Assembly (NCBI GenBank): GCA_025359565.1
Contig: JANYFY010000016.1
Span: forward strand, 1-64,000
DNA length: 64,000 nt
Reading direction: 5' to 3'
Origin: Gammaproteobacteria bacterium
Lineage (GTDB): Bacteria; Pseudomonadota; Gammaproteobacteria; Steroidobacterales; Steroidobacteraceae
The position numbers and the translations under genes are program-made. The notes below the pieces were generated by a model, which worked only from the letters and a program-made list of their open reading frames with translations, did no database searches and was not told the DNA's origin. Positions 50,341 through 58,465 of the stretch are shown here, in pieces (the stretch's first letter is position 1; each line of letters opens with the position of its first letter).

Positions 50341-51864
50341 ATGTACGACCTATTAATTATAGGCGGTGGTATCAATGGTGCTGGAATTGCCCGTGATGCG
50401 GCGGGTCGTGGCCTTAAGGTTCTTTTGTGTGAAAAAGGCGATCTAGCGAGTGGCACTTCCTCGTCGAGTTCCAAATTGGTGCATGGCGGGCTTCGGTATC
50501 TAGAAACGTATGAATTCGGTCTGGTTAGACAGGCTTTAGCGGAACGCGAAGTATTACTACGAATAGCTCCTCACATCATTTGGCCACTGCGTTTTGTCTT
50601 GCCGGTCGAAGAGAAAATGCGTGCTGCTTGGATCCTACGATTGGGCCTGTTTTTGTATGACCATTTGGCAAAACGGTCGTTGCTGCCCGCTACTCAGACT
50701 CTCGCCCTACGCAAATGTTCGCAAGGTGCACCCCTTCAAGATCGTCTAACGACTGCGTTCGAATATTCGGATTGTTGGGCCGATGACGCACGCCTGGTGG
50801 TACTGAATGCGGTAGATGCCGCTGAGCGAGGTGCGACGATTGCTACTCGTACAGAATGCATGGCTTTGGCGCGAACAGAGAAGTATTGGGTCGCGACACT
50901 TCGGGCTGCTGACGGCTCTAGTAGACAGTTAAAGGCTCGAATTGTGATCAATGCTGCGGGTCCCTGGGTGGGTGTGATGCTTGGCAAGATTAGCCCGAGG
51001 CGCGATCGGAATAGCCTACGACTGGTGAAGGGCAGCCACATTGTTGTTAAACGTTTGTATGAAGGCGAGCATGCCTACATTCTTCAGGCGGAGGATCGCC
51101 GGGTGGTTTTTGTTATTCCGTATGAGCAAGACTACACTCTAATAGGAACTACCGAAGAAGAATGGTCGTTGAGCCGCGGGGAACCGCTAATATCTGAGGC
51201 TGAAGTGGACTACCTTTGTGCGGCCGTTAATCGCAGCTTTAAAAAACATATCACGCCCAAGGATGTCGTTCACTCCTATGCCGGAGTCCGGCCGTTATTT
51301 GATGATAAGAACTTATCTGCATCGGTGGTCACCAGAGACTACGTATTTGATCTCGATGCGGCGAATGATCGAATGGCCCCAGCACTTTCGATTTTTGGTG
51401 GTAAGTTGACAACTTATAGGCGTCTCGCTGAACAAGCAATTACTAAATTGTCACCCTATCTGGAAAAACTGGCACCTAATTGGACCCACATCACTCCTCT
51501 GCCGGGCGGTGGCTTCTCAGCCTCCCATCCAGCAGCTCTAATCGCCCAGCTAACTGATCAATATCCATGGGTTCCCTTCGCGCAATTGGCACGAATGGCG
51601 CATGCATATGGTACGCGTGTCTCAATTATTCTAGGTGCTGTATGCTCGTTAAAAGAACTGGGGCGGCACTTCGGCGCTGGCCTCTATGAAAATGAAGTAC
51701 AGTATTTATGCAGTACTGAATTTGCGCGCACCGCTGATGATATTCTATGGCGTAGGTCGAAAATAGGATTGCATATGAATAGCGATGAGAAATTAGAATT
51801 GCAAGCGTGGCTGGAACTTCGGTCGGGTGAAGGGTTGCCTTGCGGTAAGGAAATAGAATGTTAA
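50341..51864 (+). CDS. glpD: Aerobic glycerol-3-phosphate dehydrogenase
   Basis: A 507-residue FAD enzyme of the inner membrane. FAD motif IIGGGINGAGIARDAAGRGL, then SSSSSKLVHGGLRYLE and the C-terminal domain with WRRSKIGLHM. It oxidises glycerol-3-phosphate to dihydroxyacetone phosphate and reduces quinone. No glpF or glpK is nearby. The SPFH gene overlaps its end by 7 bp. Confidence 0.94.
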   Translation: MYDLLIIGGGINGAGIARDAAGRGLKVLLCEKGDLASGTSSSSSKLVHGGLRYLETYEFGLVRQALAEREVLLRIAPHIIWPLRFVLPVEEKMRAAWILRLGLFLYDHLAKRSLLPATQTLALRKCSQGAPLQDRLTTAFEYSDCWADDARLVVLNAVDAAERGATIATRTECMALARTEKYWVATLRAADGSSRQLKARIVINAAGPWVGVMLGKISPRRDRNSLRLVKGSHIVVKRLYEGEHAYILQAEDRRVVFVIPYEQDYTLIGTTEEEWSLSRGEPLISEAEVDYLCAAVNRSFKKHITPKDVVHSYAGVRPLFDDKNLSASVVTRDYVFDLDAANDRMAPALSIFGGKLTTYRRLAEQAITKLSPYLEKLAPNWTHITPLPGGGFSASHPAALIAQLTDQYPWVPFAQLARMAHAYGTRVSIILGAVCSLKELGRHFGAGLYENEVQYLCSTEFARTADDILWRRSKIGLHMNSDEKLELQAWLELRSGEGLPCGKEIEC

Positions 51865-52826
51865 ATCAATTCCGCTCCATTGTTCAGTGGGACAAGCCCG
51901 AGCAGTGGGAAATTTTTCGTCAGTTTACAGATCGCGGTGATGAGCTTAAGAATGCCTCAAAACTCATATTGCAACCAGGTCAAGGTTGTATTTTTACCTA
52001 CGAGGGTAAGATTCGATCGGTCTTTGATCATGAGGGCATGTACGATTTAGCCACCGATAACACACCGTTCATTACAACCATCAAAAAGGTTATGAACGCG
52101 TTTGAAAGTGAGCATAAAGTAGGACTATGGTTTTACCGCAAGGCTGATATTGTTAATATTCGTTGGGGCACCCGTGTAGCCATTACCTACAGCGATCCGC
52201 AATATGGCTTTCCTGTGAATTTACGCGGTTACGGAAATTTCTCTATTCGCATTAGCCAGCCCGCTGCCTTTTTTACTAACGTTGTAGCCGGTAAAGAGCA
52301 CTACTATGCCGATGATCTACAGGAGCTTTTTCTATCGCGAATCGGGCAGCCAATTTCTAACTACTTAGCTAATGCCAAATTCTCTTATGCCGAAATTGGC
52401 AGCAATATTGAGAATATTGCCAAAGAAGCTCGTGATCGCACTCAAACAGTATTTGAAGAGTTGGGTTTCCAAATATTGGACTTTCGCATTGAAGGAACGT
52501 CCTTTGATGACGAGACATTTCGACGTATTGCGGGGATTTCCGACACACAGGCTGAGATGAAGGCCGCGCAGGCGGCGGGGCTGAGCTATGTCGACTACCA
52601 AAAAATGAAGGCAATGCGTGATGCCGCTGGTAATCAAGGTGCCGCTGGTGCTGGAGTTGGCTTGCTCGCTGGCCTAAATTTGGGCGGGATGATGGGGCAA
52701 CCTACCGCGGAATCCAAGCCCGATATTAAATCTAAGTTGATGACATTAAAAGGTCTGCTGGATGGTGGCCTCATCGACGAGGCAGAGTTCAAAAAGAAGA
52801 AAGCGAATTTATTAAATGAGATGTAG
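51858..52826 (+). CDS. SPFH-domain (virion-core/YdjI-like) protein with C-terminal SHOCT motif
   Basis: A 322-residue protein without a signal peptide. The first ~215 residues match the SPFH (stomatin/flotillin) domain of the YdjI-like group; then a Gly/Ala-rich linker (GAAGAGVGLLAGLNLGG) and a SHOCT-like end (KLMTLKGLLDGGLIDEAEFKKKK). Function is not known; such proteins often bind membrane or oligomerise. ATG 51858 overlaps the glpD stop. Confidence 0.8.
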   Translation: MLNQFRSIVQWDKPEQWEIFRQFTDRGDELKNASKLILQPGQGCIFTYEGKIRSVFDHEGMYDLATDNTPFITTIKKVMNAFESEHKVGLWFYRKADIVNIRWGTRVAITYSDPQYGFPVNLRGYGNFSIRISQPAAFFTNVVAGKEHYYADDLQELFLSRIGQPISNYLANAKFSYAEIGSNIENIAKEARDRTQTVFEELGFQILDFRIEGTSFDDETFRRIAGISDTQAEMKAAQAAGLSYVDYQKMKAMRDAAGNQGAAGAGVGLLAGLNLGGMMGQPTAESKPDIKSKLMTLKGLLDGGLIDEAEFKKKKANLLNEM

Positions 52827-52853
52827 TCGCTGCAAATTCCGCTCATTTATTGC

Positions 52854-54173
52854 TTAGTGCAACTTGAGTTTGGGACGAACTATTCGGTTTACGTGACCGA
52901 CTACGATCAAAGCCAGTCCTCGCAACCATCCGTGTATGGCAATCAAATGCATGCGGTACAGCGATAAGTAAACAAAACGGGCTAGCCTGCCTTCTAGGGC
53001 CATACGCCCCCCGACCAAACTACCCATCAAGCTGCCAACGGTAGAGAAGCGACTTAAGGACACTAATGAGCCGTAATCACGGTAGACGAAATTTACCAAA
53101 GGCCGGTTTAATATTGACCGAGTGAGATTGTCAAATACCGTGTTGGCCATCTGATGTGCGGCCTGTGCTCTGGGTGGAATCGGACTCAAGTTTGGTGCCA
53201 ATATGCAAGAGCAACAATCTCCCAAAGCAAAAATCCGATCGTCGCGGGTCACTTGGAGTGTTGGTCGTACCACTAGTTGGCACGACTTAGTTGTCTCAAG
53301 ACCGCCAATTTCTTTCAAGATCGGCGCGCCGCGCACGCCTGCCGCCCATACTTTAAGATCAGCTGGAATTGTCTCGCCGTTATGGGTCACTATCGCCTTA
53401 TCTGTTACTGCGGTGACCCGTACGTCGGTTAATACGCGTACGCCCAGAGCTTCCAATTCGGTGCGGGCAGCTTGTGCCAATTTGTCAGGCAGCGCGGGTA
53501 AAATACGGGGACCCGCTTCAACTAGGGTTACCTTAAGTCGACTCGAATCGAATACCTCTAATCCATAGTGAGCTAAGGCTGCGGCCGAATTATACAGCTC
53601 GGCAGCAAGTTCCACGCCGGTTGCGCCAGCGCCAACGATAGTGATACGTACGGCATCATCGCCACGCCTGTTACTACTAAGCGCCCGCGATACTCGTAAA
53701 CACTGATTAAGCAAACGGTGCCGGAAGCGATCCGCCTGAGAGCGTTCATCGAGAAACAAGCAGTTCTCTGCCGCACCCGGAGTGCCAAAGTCATTGGTAA
53801 CCGAGCCTGTCGCGAGCACTAAGTAATCATAGTGAATACGATGAGCGCCAATAAGTTCGCGTCCGTCTTCGATCAACGGTGCAATGCATAATATCCGCGA
53901 TTCGCGATCAATACCGCTCATGGTGCCTAGAAAATAGCGATAGTGCCAACGATGACCGTGTCCACGATAGCCTACTTCGTCCATGTTCGCATCGAGCGAA
54001 CCCGCCGCCACTTCATGAAGTAAAGGCTTCCAGATGTGCGAACTGTTACGCTCTACTAAGGTAATTTCAAGTAGATTTTTTCCGTACTTTGAGCCGAGTT
54101 TTCGGACCAGCTCTAAGCCCCCCGCACCGCCTCCCACCACGACAACTTGCGTCCTAGGACTATGCACCTGCAA
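52854..54173 (-). CDS. ndh: Type II NADH dehydrogenase
   Basis: A 439-residue NDH-2. Two Rossmann motifs are seen, VVVGGGAGGLELVRKLG (FAD) and IVGAGATGVELAAEL (NADH), and FALGDCC near the FAD C-terminal site. It oxidises NADH at the inner membrane without pumping protons. The C-terminal helix region (YLSLYRMHLIAIHGWLRGLALI) fits membrane attachment. Confidence 0.92.
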   Translation of the reverse strand: MQVHSPRTQVVVVGGGAGGLELVRKLGSKYGKNLLEITLVERNSSHIWKPLLHEVAAGSLDANMDEVGYRGHGHRWHYRYFLGTMSGIDRESRILCIAPLIEDGRELIGAHRIHYDYLVLATGSVTNDFGTPGAAENCLFLDERSQADRFRHRLLNQCLRVSRALSSNRRGDDAVRITIVGAGATGVELAAELYNSAAALAHYGLEVFDSSRLKVTLVEAGPRILPALPDKLAQAARTELEALGVRVLTDVRVTAVTDKAIVTHNGETIPADLKVWAAGVRGAPILKEIGGLETTKSCQLVVRPTLQVTRDDRIFALGDCCSCILAPNLSPIPPRAQAAHQMANTVFDNLTRSILNRPLVNFVYRDYGSLVSLSRFSTVGSLMGSLVGGRMALEGRLARFVYLSLYRMHLIAIHGWLRGLALIVVGHVNRIVRPKLKLH

Positions 54174-54304
54174 TATTTACTACAGCTGCGTCCGGCGTAT
54201 TTTTCAGAAGCGTTGCAAGGGTCATAATTTCCTGTCCACTTGGCTGGTATTTTTACAATCTTCGCACGAAACACTTTTGAATACTGAATATTGTTTTATT
54301 AGGC

Positions 54305-55117
54305 TTAGACAAGATTGAGTTCGCTTTCGATTTTCTCAACAGCCAGGCGCATCTTAGGCAAAAACTGTTCTACGGCCGTGCTTAAAGGGACTGCGGTCGC
54401 TGCGTATCTCACCGACAGCGTTGCCATTACTTGTTCCTTCACACGTACCGGTATCGCAAGACTGGTTTCTTCAGAGACTCGGCGAGCCCGCCTGGCCATC
54501 CCAAAACCTTGGGTACGCGTCTCGGTTAGAATTTGCTGTACTTCCTGGCGATTATTACCCAGCCGATCTTCCGGTCGCGATGAACAGGCTAATAGCTTTA
54601 GAAGCTCTTCACGCTGTGGCTCTGTGCAGTAGGCTAAGTAAGTGCGTCCTGCGGCAGAAGTCAGAATCGGCATACGAATTCCAGCGCCAAAATGCTCTAA
54701 GGCTAGCGGGCTTTCATAGTCAGTGGTTTCGCGGATCATCATACAAGGACCGGCCGGAGTCGAGATGGCGACCGGCCAGACAATAGCGGTACAGAGCGAC
54801 GCTAGATGTGGCTTAGCGACATGGGCTACCATGGCTTTATCGTCGAATCCTTGCGCTAAACCGCGGACCCGAACGGTCAGCTGATAGGAGCTGTCTTGCG
54901 CATTACGGTCAAGATAGCCCGCCAAACGCAAGGTCTCGAGTATTCGATAAGTGGTGGTTCGTGGTAATCGGACCGACTCCGCTAAAGTATTAATCGTTGC
55001 CCTTTCTAGTCTGTTCATGGCAGCCAATAGTGCAAGGCCGCGATTTAACGAGCGGATCGGACGAGCAGGTAGTCCCGGTGTCTTTAAATGCTCTTGAATG
55101 GATGCATGCATAGTCAT
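54305..55117 (-). CDS. IclR family transcriptional regulator
   Basis: A 270-residue regulator. Winged helix-turn-helix at about residues 20-85 (RPIRSLNRGLALLAAMNRL, LPRTTTYRILETLRLAGYL) and an IclR effector domain with TSAAGRTYLAYC. The closest-looking named relatives control aromatic or hydroxyphenylpropionate use (MhpR-like), so an aromatic acid ligand is a guess. A palindrome about 20 bp upstream of the ATG may be its operator. Confidence 0.87.
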   Translation of the reverse strand: MTMHASIQEHLKTPGLPARPIRSLNRGLALLAAMNRLERATINTLAESVRLPRTTTYRILETLRLAGYLDRNAQDSSYQLTVRVRGLAQGFDDKAMVAHVAKPHLASLCTAIVWPVAISTPAGPCMMIRETTDYESPLALEHFGAGIRMPILTSAAGRTYLAYCTEPQREELLKLLACSSRPEDRLGNNRQEVQQILTETRTQGFGMARRARRVSEETSLAIPVRVKEQVMATLSVRYAATAVPLSTAVEQFLPKMRLAVEKIESELNLV

Positions 55118-55136
55118 ATACGCCTTTAAAAGATTT

Positions 55137-55153
55137 TGTACCTGGATTGTACA
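55137..55153. promoter_or_regulatory. Candidate operator upstream of the IclR-type gene
   Basis: TGTAC (55137-55141) and GTACA (55149-55153) form a perfect inverted repeat with a 7-bp spacer, 20 bp upstream of the IclR ATG. It lies in the short gap between the IclR gene and the end of the MerR gene. Autoregulation is an inference. Confidence 0.45.
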
Positions 55154-55193
55154 CTATATTTACAGGACAATACAAGGTCATATCATGTGCATT

Positions 55194-56192
55194 TTAGTAT
55201 GCCGGTAGCGAAATGCCCTCTGATTCCGCCACGCGGATCAGCGCCGCTTCCAACATGGCTCTTGAGCTACCCGCTATCTGACGCAAATATTGATGCAAGG
55301 CTGCATCAGCTGGACTACGACTTTCACACTCAGCGCTGTAAATTTCAAAGTTTCCAAGACGCGTGAGTAGATCGGAAAGGTGGTGCGGACATTCGCAGTT
55401 TAGGCTGACGGCCGCTAACGCAATTTCGGCTAGCGCCTTATTGTCAAAGCGGCGAGGAGCAATTGGCTGAGGCGGCGGGGGTGGCTGACTATTCGTATTA
55501 ACAACACTCGAGGTCTGGGCAAAAATAGTCTCAAGTTCAACCATCGCGAGAGGGGCTTTTGCCGTATGCCAGCCCAGAGCACGCAACTCCTGTTCGACTC
55601 GTCTGGAGCTAAAGCCGTATTCCACAACTACACGCGGCGTCCCTAATTGCTGGGCAAGTGAGCGAATTACGGCCGATGTTTCACTCTGAAGTGAGGGTAA
55701 TTCGATTATCAGGCAATCCGTCGTGACTCCCTGCATTGTTTCTAACGCATGCGCAAGGTTCTGAGCACTCGATACAATTTGCGCAGAGGGAAATCGATGA
55801 CGCCCCACGCGCAAGGCCATCGCCTCGCCAACGATCGCGACGCGTATCAGACCTGGGACCTGCGATCGCAGGCTCCCGGTTACGGGTGTTCTTACGACGT
55901 TCGCAGAATGCTCAAACATAGATTTTAACTGATCCAAATCAAGGGCTGCGATTGAACCAATAGCATGCCCTAAATCCACTAAGCGCTTGACCAGCGTTAG
56001 GCGGGTAACATCTTGAGCTGAATAATGGCGCTGTCCTGTGGCGCTCTGTCGCGGCCCAACAATGTTGTAGCGCCGCTCCCAAACGCGTAATGTTTCTACA
56101 GGAATTCCGCTGAGTCGCGCCACCGCACCGCTTCGATAAATAGGCCCGTCACTGGATCTGGGATCGCTATCTTGCTTCAATGGTTTCTGCAT
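55194..56192 (-). CDS. MerR family transcriptional regulator with a C-terminal Cys/His module
   Basis: A 332-residue regulator. The MerR helix-turn-helix (SGAVARLSGIPVETLRVWERRY, then GQRHYSAQDV) spans about residues 20-90. The middle has a flavodoxin-like pattern resembling the cobalamin-binding fold of CarH/LitR but lacks the DxHxxG signature. A Pro-rich linker leads to a C-terminal module with Cys266-x-Cys268-Pro-His270-His271 and Cys289. I recall the same module in Burkholderia and Caulobacter MerR proteins without a known role. Divergent from the short-chain dehydrogenase gene. Confidence 0.82.
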   Translation of the reverse strand: MQKPLKQDSDPRSSDGPIYRSGAVARLSGIPVETLRVWERRYNIVGPRQSATGQRHYSAQDVTRLTLVKRLVDLGHAIGSIAALDLDQLKSMFEHSANVVRTPVTGSLRSQVPGLIRVAIVGEAMALRVGRHRFPSAQIVSSAQNLAHALETMQGVTTDCLIIELPSLQSETSAVIRSLAQQLGTPRVVVEYGFSSRRVEQELRALGWHTAKAPLAMVELETIFAQTSSVVNTNSQPPPPPQPIAPRRFDNKALAEIALAAVSLNCECPHHLSDLLTRLGNFEIYSAECESRSPADAALHQYLRQIAGSSRAMLEAALIRVAESEGISLPAY

Positions 56193-56365
56193 AATTTTTC
56201 ATTAACGAACTGTAATTGAACTCAATATTATCACAAATCGGCTGGTTAAGCTGCTAGTTAATGACTCCCACACCGCTGAATGGATCAAAATCCTGTATAT
56301 TGCTGGCAAGTTAAGAGTGCAAAGAACGTTCATTCTTGGTTCATAATAAAAGGTTGCCTGCACTG

Positions 56366-57098
56366 ATGCAGTGGTCGAACGAAACAAACTCGTTATTGTC
56401 ATTTCCTACAGGTGGAATGGCGTTAGTCGTTGGTGCGACGGGAGGAATCGGAGCTGCCTTGCTAGGGCAATTGAGGCAAAGCAATCGTTTTGCTAAGACT
56501 ATCGGATTGTCTCGGCACGCTGAACCACGTTTGGATATTACTTCAGCGACCAGTATTGAATCCGCGGCTAGAAGTGTAGTTGGGTGCGCCTTACCGCTGC
56601 GCATAGTTATTGTCACAACTGGGCTATTGCATGGAGAAGATTTACTGCCCGAGAAAAGCTGGCGCGAACTTGATGCTTTGAAGCTTGCACGTTCCTTTGC
56701 AGTTAATACTATCGGCCCTGCTGTACTTATGAAAACTTTTTTTGCCTTTGTTGCCCCAGGACGGGAAATCAGTGTTTGCAGTGCTATCCGCACGGGTGGG
56801 GAGCATCGGGGATAACCGATTGGGCGGTTGGTATAGTTACCGCGCGTCCAAGGCTGCCTTAAACCAGATTGTACGCACTGCGGCGATTGAACTCGCGAGG
56901 TCTAGGCCGCACGCAGTTTGTGTCGCGCTACATCCTGGAACAGTAGCAACGCCCTTATCTGCGCCGTTTGCCAAGTCTCAACCGCAAGTCCAATCGCCCG
57001 AAGTCGCAGCGATGCGACTCTTAACGGTGCTTGAAAACCTAAGAAGTCACGATTCTGGCAAATTTTATGACCATCTAGGCAAGGCTGTGGATTGGTGA
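56366..57098 (+). pseudogene. Short-chain dehydrogenase/reductase broken by a +1 frameshift
   Basis: Two frames together make one SDR of C-factor/CsgA type. The first (from ATG 56366, or TTG 56336) carries the NAD(P) motif GATGGIGAAL and ends at 56815; the second continues in the next frame with SARVGS, YSYRASK (Tyr-x3-Lys) and LHPGT to 57098. The switch falls at a run of seven T (56737-56743). With six T the text reads MKTFLPLLPQDGKSVFA, which fits the family. It may be a real mutation, a sequencing error or slippage. Active-site Ser, Tyr and Lys are all intact, so the loss looks recent. Confidence 0.82.
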
Positions 57099-57215
57099 GC
57101 ACTCACGCTTGCCAGCGACATAGCGATCGGTACGAAGCCAAGTCAGTTAAGCTGTGACTTGAGCTAGTTTGATCGAAAAGCCGAATTCCGAGCCAGCCCC
57201 TAAATTATTTTCGCC

Positions 57216-58463
57216 GTGAACTTAACCCCTAAAATCATCACCTCAAATCCTATCGGCTTCAAAGAGTTTGTGGCTCTTGCCGCCGCTTTGATGTCAATTC
57301 AGGCGCTCGCAATCGACGCGATGTTACCGGCATTGCCGGAAATCGTTAGGGAACTTCAGGTAGCGAATGCAAATCATGCTCAATGGGTTATCACCATCTA
57401 CATAGTAGGGGTTGGAGTTGGTCAGCTTTTTTGGGGAGTAATGGCCGATCGCTTTGGGCGACGCCCCGTGCTGATGGGTGGTGTTGCTCTTTATATCTTG
57501 GCAGCCGTACTGTGTAGTTTAACGGACAATTTTTCGGTGCTATTAGTGTGGCGCTTCACCCATGGATTAGCGGCCGCCAGCACCGTAGTCATACGCTCGG
57601 TCATTCGTGATTTATATTCTGGTCGAAATATGGCCCGGGTCATGTCCTTAACTTTTGTAGTGTTTCTGACAGTGCCGATTATTGCACCGAGTCTCGGGCA
57701 GCTAATTCTTTGGATATTGCCATGGCGTTCGATATTTATTTTGTGTGGGGTTGCGGGTATCGTCGTCTGGTATTGGGCATATCTGCGCCTGCCGGAGACT
57801 TTGCATGTTGAATATCGTTTAACTTTAGATCGTCGACATATCCTCAACTCTATTGGTGAGGTGCTTAGTAATCGCATCTCTTTATTTTACACGTTGGCAA
57901 CCACACTAATGTTTGCATCGTTACTGGCCTATGTGAGTACTGTGCAGCAAATATTTTCCGACGTGTTTCATCAAGCCAACCTGATGCCCGGCATGTTTGC
58001 CTTGTGTGCGATATTCATGGGAATGGCAGCTTATTTGAATTCGCGCATTGTCGCAAAATTAGGTATGCGGCGTATTTCGCACGCCGCATTAATGACGTTT
58101 ATTGCGGTTACTGCGATGCATTCGCTGGTCGCTTTTTTCGGTTTTGAGAAGATTTGGACTTTCGTATTGTTACAATCTTTGACTATGGCAACCTTTAGTC
58201 TTTCGGTATCCAATTTCGGAGCAATGGCAATGGAACCTTTAGGCAAGGTCGCAGGCAGCGCCGCCGCTTTACAGGGCTTTATTTCATCATCGGGCGGGGC
58301 GTGCGTAGGCGCTCTTATTGGCTGGCAATTCGATGGCACTACGTTGCCACTGGTGTTGGGCGCCCTGTGTTGCGGTTTGTTAGCGCTATTTTGTGTAATG
58401 ATCGCCGAGAAAGGCCGCTTATTTAACGGCCAGCATAATACTGCTGAAGTCGTCGGCGCTTGA
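57216..58463 (+). CDS. MFS exporter, Bcr/CflA family
   Basis: A 415-residue transporter with twelve hydrophobic segments. The loop 2-3 motif GVMADRFGRRPVL and the early LPALPEI motif after TM1 are typical of Bcr/CflA drug exporters. Substrates in this group include bicyclomycin, chloramphenicol and sulfonamides; here unknown. It begins with GTG 57216 and ends 2 bp from the convergent PQQ gene. Confidence 0.87.
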   Translation: MNLTPKIITSNPIGFKEFVALAAALMSIQALAIDAMLPALPEIVRELQVANANHAQWVITIYIVGVGVGQLFWGVMADRFGRRPVLMGGVALYILAAVLCSLTDNFSVLLVWRFTHGLAAASTVVIRSVIRDLYSGRNMARVMSLTFVVFLTVPIIAPSLGQLILWILPWRSIFILCGVAGIVVWYWAYLRLPETLHVEYRLTLDRRHILNSIGEVLSNRISLFYTLATTLMFASLLAYVSTVQQIFSDVFHQANLMPGMFALCAIFMGMAAYLNSRIVAKLGMRRISHAALMTFIAVTAMHSLVAFFGFEKIWTFVLLQSLTMATFSLSVSNFGAMAMEPLGKVAGSAAALQGFISSSGGACVGALIGWQFDGTTLPLVLGALCCGLLALFCVMIAEKGRLFNGQHNTAEVVGA

Positions 58464-58465
58464 AT

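Noticed and set aside
56341-56793. A 150-residue open frame opposite the SDR
   Set aside because: No recognisable domain, and it is fully explained as a shadow of the SDR coding strand.
56742-57098. A separate 118-residue gene in the second SDR frame
   Set aside because: It starts at a TTG inside the T-run and is the clear C-terminal half of the same SDR, so it is reported as part of one frameshifted gene.
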